A stretch of DNA of 64,000 bases from Defluviitaleaceae bacterium (GCA_009780315.1 WRAH01000004.1:1-64000); one strand, 5' to 3'. Shown: positions 52,462 through 61,966, counted from the stretch's first letter. Made by a program: numbers and translations. The notes: generated by a model not told the origin, from the letters alone.

Positions 52462-53423
52462 TGAGGCACTTTGTTGTAGTAAATCCCCAATCTTTTCACA
52501 AAAAAGAAGAATATATGTCATCTGTTATCGGCAATATCAGTGCATATTTTGAAAATGTTGCTAAAGCTGAATATACAATATACATCTCTCGTTATCCTAG
52601 GGATGCAATAAATGCTGTCAATGAATACGTCACCGCCACGGAAGATACTGTACGTGTATATTCTGTTGGCGGTGATGGCATATTATCTGATTGTCTTAAT
52701 GGCTTGGTTAAACTGCCTAATGCAGAACTTGCCATTATACCCTATGGTACTTCTAATGATTTTGTGCGCGCATTTGGGGAAGGAAAGAATGCAATTTTTA
52801 GAGACATTGCAAAGCAAGCCGTTGCCCCATCTATACCTACAGATATTATTAGTATAAGCGGAAAGTATGTGCTTAATTTTTGTAGTATCGGCTTTGGGGC
52901 TGCTGTTGTAATAAAGTATTATGAACTTTGCAAACGATATCCTTTACTTTTAAAAATACTTGGGAAATCTTTATATACCGCTGGCATACCCTTTGCTTTT
53001 TTTGATAAGAATATCACCCTCCAAAAATATGAAGTGCTTATTGACGGAGAGCGGTATGACGGTGTTTATATGGGGATTGACCTTGCGAATGGCTCACGTT
53101 ATGGTGGCACCCAAACGCCTTTTCCTATGGCTCACCCAGCAGACGGACAAATGGAAATTATGCTTCATAGTTGTAGAGCAAATCCTTATTTTTTTATTGT
53201 AGCCAAGGACTTTATTAAAGGAAGGTACTACAAACACCCCAAGGTTTTGCATCATAAAAGCGCGAAAGAAGTGGTCATACGCTCTAATGCGCCTATCTAT
53301 GTCAATGTTGATGGTGAGACTTTTTGCTCCGCTAAAATAGATGCTAAAATTATTCCTTCTGCTGTGAAAATTGTTGCGCCTGATAGACTTGAATATGTGA
53401 GGAGCATCAAAGATGATAACTAA
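52461..53423 (+). CDS. Diacylglycerol kinase-family lipid kinase
   Basis: The protein has 320 residues. It starts with MRHFVVVNPQS and has the nucleotide-binding VGGDGILSDCLNGL (family GGDGT, here GGDGI) and IPYGTSNDFVRAF (family PxGTxNDFAR). NFCSIGFGAAV and HPADGQMEIML follow, as in YegS/DgkB proteins. It should phosphorylate a diacylglycerol or similar lipid at the inner membrane face. Placement between a response regulator and a histidine kinase, with overlaps on both sides, is unusual and suggests lipid-linked signalling. The Thr-to-Ile change in GGDGT is noted. Confidence 0.87.
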   Translation: MRHFVVVNPQSFHKKEEYMSSVIGNISAYFENVAKAEYTIYISRYPRDAINAVNEYVTATEDTVRVYSVGGDGILSDCLNGLVKLPNAELAIIPYGTSNDFVRAFGEGKNAIFRDIAKQAVAPSIPTDIISISGKYVLNFCSIGFGAAVVIKYYELCKRYPLLLKILGKSLYTAGIPFAFFDKNITLQKYEVLIDGERYDGVYMGIDLANGSRYGGTQTPFPMAHPADGQMEIMLHSCRANPYFFIVAKDFIKGRYYKHPKVLHHKSAKEVVIRSNAPIYVNVDGETFCSAKIDAKIIPSAVKIVAPDRLEYVRSIKDDN

Positions 53424-56400
53424 AAAAGGTTTTGACCGGATACATGCCCGTTGGGCAAATGTACTTGCCTTGTTAATGGTTGTCTTTTATGCCGCAATAC
53501 GAGGGATACATTTTAGTTCTTTTGAATATTCATATTTTACAACAATTTTTATTGTGTCTGTTGTTAGTGTACTTATTTTGATGATGGTCATACTAATTTT
53601 TATTAAAAAAGTTGCAATAATTGCTTTTTTAATACCGTCAATTATGACTTCAGGACTATTTTTTTCAATCTTTTTGGCAAATGGCATACAAATGCCTTAT
53701 TTTTTCGTTGCTTTAGTCACATGTTGTGCTTTAAGCATAGCGTATCTTCAGTTAAGGTCTTTTGTTAAATTTGCTTTATTTCTTAATGTCCTTGTGTTTG
53801 TTTTTCTTGTGCTTTTAGAACATATTATTGAGGGATGGTCACCAACAGATAGGGTTGCTTATTTCAGTTGGGTTTTTGTTGTATTTTGTCAGTTTGCTCT
53901 TTTTATAGCACTTAGGCACGTTACAAACAGGCAGTCAGTATCCAATGTCTCTATGACAACTTTTTACACCATGCTTATGACAACGCCTAATTTGGTTGTG
54001 ATGGTTGATGCATTAAACAGAGTCACTTTCCTAAGTGATAGACTAACAAAACTTGCAAATATAGATAATGCAGATTACGCCATTGGAAGACCCTTATTAG
54101 ATTTGTTTCATAACCGTGATATGGCAAAGATGATTGCAAATGTTCTAAAAGTAGAAGGAAATCAAGTGAATACTGCCCGTGTCATAGTGGACGGAGAAAC
54201 GAGACACTTTAAGGTTAATTCTATTTGCTTAAAGGGGAATATTAAAGGCAGATTCATTGATATTACTGATGTGACATCAAGTATGCGAGTTAGGGAAATA
54301 GAACGGGTTGCATTTGCGAAGGAACTCAATAATGTATTGGCCAAAATTGTTAAATCTCCGGAGTTTACAAACGGAAGTTTAGATGAGGCTGCAAAAGTTG
54401 TCAGTCGAGAAGGTTGCCTTGCGTTAAATGTTAGCCGTGTTGGGATTTGGCTTTTAAATGAAGAAAAGAATATGCTAAAGGCAATAAGTTATTACTGTTA
54501 TACCCATGGGAATACATTTTCTCGTGATGATTTTGCTTTATCAGATGTTCCTGAATATACAGAATTACTCAAATATGAACGTCTTATTGTTATAAATGAT
54601 ACCAGTAAGCCTAATCCCCTTGACGGTATTTGGGATACTTTTGACCCTAATATATGCTCGATACTTGAAGCAACTATACGTGTCGGCAGTGAGTTTGTAG
54701 GCATGGTATGTATTGAGCAGCTTCGCAATAAACAATATCCTAATATGCGTGAATGGAGCATTGATGAGCAAAATTTTGCAACCAGTCTTGGGGATTTTAT
54801 GGCAATGGCATTGTCAAGTGTCGAACAACGCGCATTGATAAGGCGGAATCAATATGTCTTAAATAATCTACCCGGTATGGCGTATCAATGCACTAATAAT
54901 CCGCCAGACTTTACCCTTGTATTCGTGAGTATGGGCAGTGAAGAACTCACTGGCTATACATCAGAGGAATTGATGAGTGGTAGTTTTGACTTTCTTGACA
55001 TAGTGCATTCTGATGATAGAGATGAACTGTTCCGTCTCAATGAAGAGACACTCCATATCGGTCTGCCTCTGGATACAGTTTTTAGAATAATCACAAAGAA
55101 CGGTACAGAAAAATGGATATGGGAACGCAGTCATGTTGCGACAAGGACATCGGATGGTACGCCCTTGTTGCTTGAAGGTTTTTATTTTGATATTACAAAA
55201 CAACACCGTGCCGAAATAGCAGAGCATGAGAATCGTGCGAAATCAGACTTTTTAGCGAGAATGAGCCATGAAATACGTACACCAATGAATGCTATTTTGG
55301 GAATGACCGAAATTATTTTACGAGATAAAATTACCAAAGAAACCCGTGAGCAAGCACTGGTCATAAAACATTCTGGTGACCATCTGCTTTCCATTATCAA
55401 TGATATTTTGGATTTTTCTAAAATTGAAAGCGGTAAATTGGAAATTATGAATACGCCATATCTTTTCCATTCTGTTATCAATGATGTAATCAGCATCATA
55501 AAAATGCGCCTTAGCAATCCAGATGTACGATTTATGGTATACATCGGGCGTGATGTACCCAATGCGCTTTTCGGGGATGCGGTTAGGTTGCGGCAAGTGA
55601 TATTAAACTTGCTGGCCAACGCCGCCAAGTATACAAAAAAAGGGCATTTTGCATTGGAGATTACCAGTAAGAAGGCTGACGATAACTTCGTTCGTCTTTG
55701 TATAAGGGTAAACGATACAGGGATAGGTATAAAACCTGAGGACATGGGCAGGCTCTTCGATGAATTTGCGCAGTTTGATTTAGATAAAAATATGAATGTT
55801 GAGGGTACAGGTTTAGGGCTTGCCATAACAAAAAACCTTGTTAAGCTCATGGGCGGAAGTATTGAAGCCTACTCAAAATATGATAAAGGCAGTGAATTTA
55901 TCATTAACCTTGCCCAGAAAGTAGGCGTGTCTGGATATGAAAAACTTGGGCAGTGGAACAAGCGTGTGCTGGTGTACTGTAGAACACCAATAGAAATAGT
56001 TTATATTTTACGTTCTCTTCAAGCCCTTGATGTAGATTTTAGTATTGCTACAGACGAAGCCGACTTACAGTTTAAACTTTTAGAAGAGGATTTTGACTAT
56101 ATTTTTGCAGAAGCAGATTATGTCTATACTGCGCAAAATATAGTAAAGCATAATAAGCTGAAGGTTGAAGTTGTGATGTTAATAGATTCATATGAGGCGT
56201 TTTATAATGTAAATGAGGGCGATAGCTTCCCTATCATAAGAATGCCTGTTTATTTATTGCCAATCGTTAATTTATTTAGCGGTGAACAACGTATCAATTC
56301 TGCTGATTCGCGCCAACATAAATACTTTGTCATGCCAGAAGCAAAAATATTGGTGGTTGATGATATAAAAACCAATTTAAAAGTATGTGAAGGATTGATG

Positions 56401-57360
56401 AGACCTTATGAAGTAGGTATCACCACATGTTTAAGCGGAAAAGAAGCCATAGCCGCAGTTAAAGTGAATCATTACGACCTTGTGCTTATGGACCACATGA
56501 TGCCAGAGATGGATGGACTTGAAACTGTTAAGATTATCAGAAGCCTTAATCATGGTGCATACGAAAATCTGCCGATTATTGCTCTTACTGCCAATGCGAT
56601 TGTTGGTGCAAGGGAAATGTTCCTGCAAAATGGTTTTGATGATTTTCTTTCAAAGCCTATTGAAATAATTAAATTAAATGAAATATTAGCAAAGTGGATA
56701 CCAAAGGAAAAGCAACAATATACCCAACCTGTGACTATACACACGAGAGAATCTGTTGATATTCATATAGAAGGTGTAGATACAACCAATGGATTATTAC
56801 TATCAGGGGGCGATATAAAAAGGTATATAGACATCCTTACAACATTTCATAAAGATAGCCTAACAAAAATAATCGAGTTATCAAATTGCCTTAAAACAAA
56901 TAATTTGCTCCTTTATGCCACTTATATTCATGCCTTAAAATCAGCCAGTGCCAACATTGGTGCGAAAGTGTTTTCTGAAAAAGCAAAAATTATGGAAGAA
57001 GCGAGCATAAGAAATGACATAGATTTCATAGTCAATTATCATGATGATTTTGCTATGGAACTTGAAGCATTGCTTGAAAATATCAACATGTTTTTAGACA
57101 ACAATGCAAAAAACTATGATGAAAAGGTTTTTAATATTGATTTTATGAAAGATAATCTGCTTGCGTTAAAAAGGGCACTTGATGATTTTGATGTAGATGG
57201 GATTGAAGTGATTTCGGAAAGTTTACAGGATTTTACCCACCATCCTGATATGGGTGATACGATTCATGATATACTACAAAACGCATTTTTAAACAAATAT
57301 AAACAAGCTGAAATACAAATAGAAGATATCATTAAGCGTTCATCCCAACCCATTGAATAA
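53413..57360 (+). CDS. Hybrid sensor histidine kinase with 7TM-like input, GAF, PAS, REC and HPt domains
   Basis: The protein has 1315 residues. Six to seven membrane segments lie at about 12-185. A PAS-like domain covers about 188-285. A GAF domain covers about 295-470 (CLALNVSRVGIWLL, MVCIEQLRNKQYP). A PAS/PAC pair lies at about 480-595. HisKA follows with FLARMSHEIRTPMNAILGM (His near 619), then HATPase (QVILNLLANAAKYTKKG, GTGLGLAITKNLV). A degenerate receiver is at about 835-955. A true REC is at 975-1095 (ILVVDDIKTN, LVLMDHMMPEMDG, Asp near 1026). HPt lies at 1115-1215 (THALKSA-like IHALKSASANIG, His near 1173). It supports a full phosphorelay. It overlaps the lipid kinase end by 11 bases. 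Confidence 0.92.
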   Translation: MITKKGFDRIHARWANVLALLMVVFYAAIRGIHFSSFEYSYFTTIFIVSVVSVLILMMVILIFIKKVAIIAFLIPSIMTSGLFFSIFLANGIQMPYFFVALVTCCALSIAYLQLRSFVKFALFLNVLVFVFLVLLEHIIEGWSPTDRVAYFSWVFVVFCQFALFIALRHVTNRQSVSNVSMTTFYTMLMTTPNLVVMVDALNRVTFLSDRLTKLANIDNADYAIGRPLLDLFHNRDMAKMIANVLKVEGNQVNTARVIVDGETRHFKVNSICLKGNIKGRFIDITDVTSSMRVREIERVAFAKELNNVLAKIVKSPEFTNGSLDEAAKVVSREGCLALNVSRVGIWLLNEEKNMLKAISYYCYTHGNTFSRDDFALSDVPEYTELLKYERLIVINDTSKPNPLDGIWDTFDPNICSILEATIRVGSEFVGMVCIEQLRNKQYPNMREWSIDEQNFATSLGDFMAMALSSVEQRALIRRNQYVLNNLPGMAYQCTNNPPDFTLVFVSMGSEELTGYTSEELMSGSFDFLDIVHSDDRDELFRLNEETLHIGLPLDTVFRIITKNGTEKWIWERSHVATRTSDGTPLLLEGFYFDITKQHRAEIAEHENRAKSDFLARMSHEIRTPMNAILGMTEIILRDKITKETREQALVIKHSGDHLLSIINDILDFSKIESGKLEIMNTPYLFHSVINDVISIIKMRLSNPDVRFMVYIGRDVPNALFGDAVRLRQVILNLLANAAKYTKKGHFALEITSKKADDNFVRLCIRVNDTGIGIKPEDMGRLFDEFAQFDLDKNMNVEGTGLGLAITKNLVKLMGGSIEAYSKYDKGSEFIINLAQKVGVSGYEKLGQWNKRVLVYCRTPIEIVYILRSLQALDVDFSIATDEADLQFKLLEEDFDYIFAEADYVYTAQNIVKHNKLKVEVVMLIDSYEAFYNVNEGDSFPIIRMPVYLLPIVNLFSGEQRINSADSRQHKYFVMPEAKILVVDDIKTNLKVCEGLMRPYEVGITTCLSGKEAIAAVKVNHYDLVLMDHMMPEMDGLETVKIIRSLNHGAYENLPIIALTANAIVGAREMFLQNGFDDFLSKPIEIIKLNEILAKWIPKEKQQYTQPVTIHTRESVDIHIEGVDTTNGLLLSGGDIKRYIDILTTFHKDSLTKIIELSNCLKTNNLLLYATYIHALKSASANIGAKVFSEKAKIMEEASIRNDIDFIVNYHDDFAMELEALLENINMFLDNNAKNYDEKVFNIDFMKDNLLALKRALDDFDVDGIEVISESLQDFTHHPDMGDTIHDILQNAFLNKYKQAEIQIEDIIKRSSQPIE

Positions 57361-57374
57361 AATCGCCTTTGTAC

Positions 57375-57413
57375 AAAAAACCGCCTAGAATGTTGATTCT
57401 AAGCGGTTTTTTG
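57375..57413. terminator. Terminator after the histidine kinase gene
   Basis: AAAACCGCCTAGAAT and ATTCTAAGCGGTTTT pair with one mismatch, with T-runs on both sides. Confidence 0.85.
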
Positions 57414-57435
57414 ATTTAGCATTCAGAAAATTGCT

Positions 57436-57585
57436 TTAATCTGGTATTATCTCATCATCCATTGCGACTTGGTTCGTAATCTCAATTCCAGAGCGGTAGT
57501 TTTCAAACCCGTCACGGGGGTCTTCGTAGACAGCAACACTAGCATATTTTTCTTTGGTTTTATCACTACGTTTCTTTTTTTCCAT
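57436..57585 (-). CDS. Small hydrophilic protein of 49 residues, unknown
   Basis: The frame begins MEKKKRSDKTKEKYASVAVY and continues EDPRDGFENYRSGIEITNQ to an acidic end (DDEIIPD). GGAGTG lies 7 bases before the ATG. There is no membrane segment. A basic start, a central aromatic YEDPRDGFENY patch and an acidic tail are seen. No family is recognised. It lies alone between the histidine kinase terminator and the divergent RNase H-like gene; both coding bias and the SD support reality. Confidence 0.6.
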   Translation of the reverse strand: MEKKKRSDKTKEKYASVAVYEDPRDGFENYRSGIEITNQVAMDDEIIPD

Positions 57586-57678
57586 ATCAATCACTCCAAA
57601 ATAATCTTAATGACCTAAGTATTCCCCAATATAAGGTTTATAATATAGGTGATTTGTGGAGAATGTTTTTCTTATGTA

Positions 57679-57708
57679 TTTACCAGCATGTACAACTCCG
57701 TGTATAAT
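57679..57708 (+). promoter_or_regulatory. Promoter candidate of the tandem RNase H-like gene
   Basis: TTTACC, 18 bases, perfect TATAAT, 48 bases before the start. The -35 box is weak. Confidence 0.4.
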
Positions 57709-57756
57709 AAAGCGTGAGATGTTCCTTAAATATAACATTGGAGATGGTAATATAAA

Positions 57757-59061
57757 ATGACATATGTTTACTCTGATATGAGCGCAAACGAGACGCTTTA
57801 TGCATGGGGCTGTGTTATTGTTCACAATCGTGTAGAGCATACATTTTCTGGACATAGCTTGATGGACAAAATGTTGAATCATGGAGAGTTTTTTGCAATA
57901 GTGCAAGCACTTGAAAAACTATCCTCATTTGATGATGTAAGTGATGTAATACTTTTTACCGACCATTCGCCCATTGTGGCTCACTTCAATAAACTGAAAT
58001 TAGATTCAGACCAGAAACACAAGGGGCAACATGGTCATTTTATCATTCAGTTGACTCAGTATCAGCACAAATACAATTTAGATGTTCGTAAAATTCGTAG
58101 AACGCGAAATCCTGCACACAAAATTGCATATAAAGAATTATTGAAAGCAATACAAAAAAACATTACAGAGATTGAACCCCCTGAAATGTTTACTTTTATG
58201 GCTAATCCACAATTACTTACCAATAGGCTATTGCCCATAGTAGGAAAATTAACCTCTGTGTATTGTGATTCTAAAATCAACAAGGATAAAAATATTTTTG
58301 TATGGAGCTGTGTTATTCTTCATAACAATATTCAACATGTGTTTTCAGGACATTACACAATGCACAGTCTATTTAAGCAAGGGGATTTTTTTTCTGCGAT
58401 ACAAGCACTTGAAAAATTATCGTTATTTGATGTGCGTAATGTCATACTATATACCAATGATTCTTCTTTCGTTTTTCATTTTGAAGGACTAAAAAAGAAT
58501 GTTAAACTACGTATGAAAGGTCAATACGCTCGTTACTTTCATTATCTATCAGAATATATGGATAAGTATAATTTATTTATTTATAAAATGCCTCCAAACT
58601 ATAATCCTGCGAATAGTATTTTGGATGATGAGCTATTTGAATCTCAAGATAAACCCTTGGAGCTTGAGTATGTAACCATGCTTGAGTCATTGATTCCTAC
58701 ACAAAATGATGAAAATAAAAATGAAATAACACAGCGTGGGATTATAAAAGAAGCTTTACCAGCAAAGTTTTCCTCTGAACTTGATTTTAGTGTTCAAATC
58801 GTTCAAGTGCTGGATAAATGCGCCACACATGAACGTTTCCACGCGCTATTAAGTACCCAAGGCGTTAATTTATCTAGCTTTTACCAACTTTTAAAGAATA
58901 AATTTCAAAAAGCAGTTTCATATAAAAAAAATGGCGAAAAAAAATTACATCACTCCTTTGCAAAAGCTTTAAGTGATAGTAAATTTTGTATTTGTGAAAC
59001 CAATGACTTGTTTTTTATTTTTTATAAAAATGCAGTCCCAGAGTTATACAAGATAATTTAG
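57757..59061 (+). CDS. Tandem RNase H-fold protein, second unit degenerate
   Basis: The protein has 434 residues. Two homologous units lie at about 1-145 and 165-300. Unit 1: VYSDMSA (Asp), HGEFFAIVQALEKL (Glu), VILFTDHSPIV (Asp) and RTRNPAHKIAYKEL, where RNase H usually has Asp in NPAD-x-x-A. Unit 2: VYCDSKI, QGDFFSAIQALEKL (Glu to Asp), VILYTNDSSFV (Asp to Asn) and YNPANSI. Unit 1 keeps the first three acidic residues and may cut RNA of hybrids; unit 2 looks inactive. The last about 130 residues are a separate helical/basic domain (FHALLSTQGVNLSSFYQLLK). I know no protein with this layout. GGAGATGG precedes the ATG. Confidence 0.65.
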   Translation: MTYVYSDMSANETLYAWGCVIVHNRVEHTFSGHSLMDKMLNHGEFFAIVQALEKLSSFDDVSDVILFTDHSPIVAHFNKLKLDSDQKHKGQHGHFIIQLTQYQHKYNLDVRKIRRTRNPAHKIAYKELLKAIQKNITEIEPPEMFTFMANPQLLTNRLLPIVGKLTSVYCDSKINKDKNIFVWSCVILHNNIQHVFSGHYTMHSLFKQGDFFSAIQALEKLSLFDVRNVILYTNDSSFVFHFEGLKKNVKLRMKGQYARYFHYLSEYMDKYNLFIYKMPPNYNPANSILDDELFESQDKPLELEYVTMLESLIPTQNDENKNEITQRGIIKEALPAKFSSELDFSVQIVQVLDKCATHERFHALLSTQGVNLSSFYQLLKNKFQKAVSYKKNGEKKLHHSFAKALSDSKFCICETNDLFFIFYKNAVPELYKII

Positions 59062-59107
59062 ATTAAATATATTTTGCAGGGATTTATGGAAGAAACTAAT
59101 ATTGTGG

Positions 59108-59608
59108 TTAGCTTTCAATTTTATAGTGACTAGGTTCAGCCAAAACTAATCCATTGTCGGGGACATTTTTTATTACAAGGGCGTGCGCACCGATTTTTGC
59201 GTGATTACCGATGGTGATTGCCCCAAGAATTGTTGCGTTTGCGCCGATGATAACATGATTACCGATGATGGGGTGCCGCTGAATTTTCTCACTGCTTGTT
59301 GCACCAAGGGTAACACCATGATACATTTGTACATGATTGCCAATTTTACATGTTTCTCCAATGACTACACCCATGCCATGGTCGATAAATACTGCGTTGC
59401 CAATTTGCGCACCAGGATGTATTTCTATGCCTGTAAAAAAGCGCGTGCATTGGGAAATAAGCCGTGCGATAAAAAACAACTTACATCTGTATAAAAGATG
59501 TGCAGGTCTATGGAAAACAATTGCCCATAATCCAGGGTATAAAAGCGTCTCCAGCCATGAATGAATGGCTGGGTCGCGTTTTTTTATAGTTTTTATTAGT
59601 TGAAGCAT
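59108..59608 (-). CDS. cysE: Serine O-acetyltransferase (short form)
   Basis: The protein has 166 residues, the short EpsC/CysE form lacking the long N-terminal helical region. Left-handed beta-helix hexapeptides run from about 60 on: [63 protein letters not shown]. The catalytic His lies in FIDHGMG and in MYHGVTLG. It makes O-acetylserine from serine and acetyl-CoA. The ATG overlaps the cysK stop by 13 bases, giving a two-gene cysteine synthesis unit. Confidence 0.93.
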   Translation of the reverse strand: MLQLIKTIKKRDPAIHSWLETLLYPGLWAIVFHRPAHLLYRCKLFFIARLISQCTRFFTGIEIHPGAQIGNAVFIDHGMGVVIGETCKIGNHVQMYHGVTLGATSSEKIQRHPIIGNHVIIGANATILGAITIGNHAKIGAHALVIKNVPDNGLVLAEPSHYKIES

Positions 59609-60513
59609 GATAAATACCGCTCTCCCGTGTCAGGTAAGACAGTTACAATGGTTTTGGTTGCGTTTTCTGGACGTTTAGCGATTTGCAAAGCAGCATAGGC
59701 GGCTGCACCAGAAGAAATGCCGCATAGGAGGCCTTCAACTTGAGCAAGCTGACCCATTGTAGTCAATGCATTTTCATTACTTACTGTAATGATTTCATCA
59801 TAAATTTTTGTATCTAAAATATCTGGAATAAAACCTGCACCGATACCTTGTATTTTGTGTGGGGCAGGTTTTCCTTGGGATAAAACAGGTGAAGCCGCAG
59901 GTTCTACGGCGATGATTTGTATGTTGGAGTTCTTTTGCTTTAAGAAATTGCCAACCCCTGTTATTGTACCTCCTGTGCCAACCCCTGCGACAAAGATATC
60001 TATTTCACCTTGCATGTCTTCCCATATTTCTGGTCCAGTGGATGTTTGGTGAATCATGGGGTTCGCTGAATTTGTAAATTGACTTGGCATGAAGGTATTT
60101 GGTATTTCTGCGATGAGTTGTTCAGCTTTTTCTATTGCGCCCTTCATTCCTTTTGCACCATCCGTCAGGATGAGTTCCGCACCATAAATATTAAGCAAAT
60201 TTCTGCGCTCAATGCTCATGGTTTCCGGCATAGTTAAAATGAGACGATACCCTTTGGCTGCCGATAAAGCGGCGAGTGCAATGCCTGTATTGCCGCTGGT
60301 AGGTTCAATGATGACAGTATCAGGTGATATCATTCCGCATTTTTCTGCATGGATAAGCATTGCTGATGCAGCACGGTCTTTTACACTGCCAGTGAGATTG
60401 AAGCTTTCCAGCTTACCTACAATGGGAGTAGTTATATGATGAATGCTAGTAAGCCGTTTAAGCTCCAGCATAGGTGTGTTACCTATTAGTTCTAAAATAT
60501 TTTTACATAACAT
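59596..60513 (-). CDS. cysK: Cysteine synthase A
   Basis: The protein has 305 residues, the usual length. PLP-dependent fold type II motifs: [11 protein letters not shown], the PLP lysine in [12 protein letters not shown] (near 45), [24 protein letters not shown] and [11 protein letters not shown]. It converts O-acetylserine and sulfide to cysteine. It precedes cysE with overlap; a terminator of the upstream cupin gene lies just before it, and no CymR-like or T-box element was found in the 94-base gap. Confidence 0.95.
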   Translation of the reverse strand: MLCKNILELIGNTPMLELKRLTSIHHITTPIVGKLESFNLTGSVKDRAASAMLIHAEKCGMISPDTVIIEPTSGNTGIALAALSAAKGYRLILTMPETMSIERRNLLNIYGAELILTDGAKGMKGAIEKAEQLIAEIPNTFMPSQFTNSANPMIHQTSTGPEIWEDMQGEIDIFVAGVGTGGTITGVGNFLKQKNSNIQIIAVEPAASPVLSQGKPAPHKIQGIGAGFIPDILDTKIYDEIITVSNENALTTMGQLAQVEGLLCGISSGAAAYAALQIAKRPENATKTIVTVLPDTGERYLSCFN

Positions 60514-60536
60514 GGTTATTTCACCTTTCTACAACT

Positions 60537-60585
60537 ATAAAAAAACGTAATCCTTAATAACTTATGTTAGTTTTAGAATTACGTT
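60537..60585 (-). terminator. Terminator between the cupin gene and cysK
   Basis: On the minus strand AACGTAAT and ATTACGTT form the stem, followed by T7. The loop is long (26 bases) and AT-rich and contains the small dyad TAAC...GTTA. Confidence 0.65.
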
Positions 60586-60607
60586 AATCTTAGCTACTTT
60601 TATTTGA

Positions 60608-61060
60608 TTACTTTTTAGGCAAGTCTAATGTATAAGTCGGTATATGCTGACCATAAATTGCGACTTGATTTGTGTCTGGTTCTATTGCAATGTCTACTTT
60701 AGGTTTTGAAGCAAAATCAATGTAAATAAGCGGCTCCGTATCAGACGCATTTGCAATATGATGGACACCTTTTTCTCCTGTTGGGAAGCACAACATATCA
60801 CCGGCTTTTACATCTTTTTCACCATAAAAGGTACGAAGTTTTCCTTTACCGCTGATGATATAGAAAACTTCTTCACTTTGTACATGCCAATGGTTGACAT
60901 ATGAACATTGACCTACAGGTACCTCAATAAATGCCGCCGAGCAGCTATCTACATCGTCCCATGGAATCACTGGTTTTGCTAAAAAATGATTTTTACCCTC
61001 GTAATTTTTATAAGTCATAGGTTCGATGTCGCTGATATTTTTGATGATTAAATCTTTCAT
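60608..61060 (-). CDS. Cupin domain protein
   Basis: The protein has 150 residues. Cupin motif 1 is near 58-80 (NHWHVQSEEVFYIISGKGKL) with the metal His/His/Glu set, and motif 2 near 95-112 (AGDMLCFPTGEKGVHHIAN). Single-domain cupins of this sort bind a divalent metal and act as small isomerases, dioxygenases or sensors; the substrate is unknown. It lies 13 bases after the PNPOx-VOC gene and likely shares its transcript, so a common detoxification or sugar/flavin task is possible. Confidence 0.85.
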   Translation of the reverse strand: MKDLIIKNISDIEPMTYKNYEGKNHFLAKPVIPWDDVDSCSAAFIEVPVGQCSYVNHWHVQSEEVFYIISGKGKLRTFYGEKDVKAGDMLCFPTGEKGVHHIANASDTEPLIYIDFASKPKVDIAIEPDTNQVAIYGQHIPTYTLDLPKK

Positions 61061-61073
61061 ATTTTCATCCTTT

Positions 61074-61943
61074 CTATTGAGCCATTAAATCCCAGTGTAT
61101 ACCGAATTTATCAACAAGAGAACCGATACAGGCACTATATGTTGTTTTTCCTAGAGGAGTTTTAATGGTTGCGCCGTCAGCAAGAATATTGTAAGCGGCT
61201 TTAACTTCGTCAACTGTCTTAAATGTGATAACGGGATACACAGAATGTCCTCTGGGTAAGTCATTAAAAAGATTGTCGCATAGAAGAATACGCTGACTGC
61301 CAATCATGATTTGTGCATGATATACTAAATCTTTAGTATCTTCGACAGATTGCCAATCTTGCGGGTCTGCTTCAGAGAAACGCATGAAATGAATCAGTTT
61401 TGCACCAAAAGCTTTTTGGTATACTTCGATTGCTTCTTCACAATCCCCATCGAATTGAATCATAGGCTCGACTACAGGTTCTGCCTTTTTCTCTGTACCC
61501 TTTAAGCTTTCACTGACATAGCTACCGTCATCAAAAAATATACTATACCGTTCTGTTGTAAAACGTATCACTAGCATTCCTGGGTCTTCAGGCCCACTAA
61601 AATGTTCCTCCATACCTGAAACCGAAAGCCAATTGGCTTTTTTAGTTTCGATGTCGGTTAAAGCTTCAACTGTACCAACAAGGTTAATAGTATACTTACT
61701 GGAATTGATACATACACAAGCCTTGTTATTTTTGTGGATTCTATCGATATACGGTCTTTCAATTCCCGTGGCAAATGTTATCCAATTTATGCCGTCTGCT
61801 TTTACAATGGCAAATGTTGTAGCAGAAGGATATCCGTTTTCATCAATAAGAGAAAGTGCGGCATATCCCTCCATTCCACCGCCTACAAAATCTGTTTTTG
61901 AGTTAATAATATCCCCTGCTTTTTTAGTAATTTCTTTGCTCAT
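61074..61943 (-). CDS. Pyridoxamine 5'-phosphate oxidase-like domain fused to PhnB-like VOC domain
   Basis: The protein has 289 residues. Residues 1-140 form a split-barrel flavin-binding domain of the general-stress PNPOx-like type (GYAALSLIDENGYPSATTFAI, FATGIERPYIDRIHKNNKAC). Residues 155-289 form a VOC/glyoxalase-fold domain of the PhnB type (PMIQFDGDCEEAIEVYQKAF, HAQIMIGSQRILLCD, DKFGIHWDLM). Such domains occur separately more often than fused. FMN or F420 binding by the first and a metal-free VOC fold for the second are family inferences. ATG 61943 follows AGAGAGGTG. Confidence 0.85.
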   Translation of the reverse strand: MSKEITKKAGDIINSKTDFVGGGMEGYAALSLIDENGYPSATTFAIVKADGINWITFATGIERPYIDRIHKNNKACVCINSSKYTINLVGTVEALTDIETKKANWLSVSGMEEHFSGPEDPGMLVIRFTTERYSIFFDDGSYVSESLKGTEKKAEPVVEPMIQFDGDCEEAIEVYQKAFGAKLIHFMRFSEADPQDWQSVEDTKDLVYHAQIMIGSQRILLCDNLFNDLPRGHSVYPVITFKTVDEVKAAYNILADGATIKTPLGKTTYSACIGSLVDKFGIHWDLMAQ

Positions 61944-61966
61944 TTTTTTCACCTCTCTAAAGTTTT

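Noticed and set aside
55182-55850. 222-residue minus-strand frame opposite the histidine kinase
   Set aside because: Shadow of the HisKA/HATPase region.
57757-59061. Defence system around the RNase H-like protein
   Set aside because: Neighbours are a histidine kinase, a tiny ORF and cysE/cysK; no nuclease, toxin, reverse transcriptase or integrase partners are present.
60514-60607. T-box or cysteine-responsive riboswitch before cysK
   Set aside because: Only 94 bases, no T-box consensus; the hairpin works as the terminator of the upstream cupin gene.
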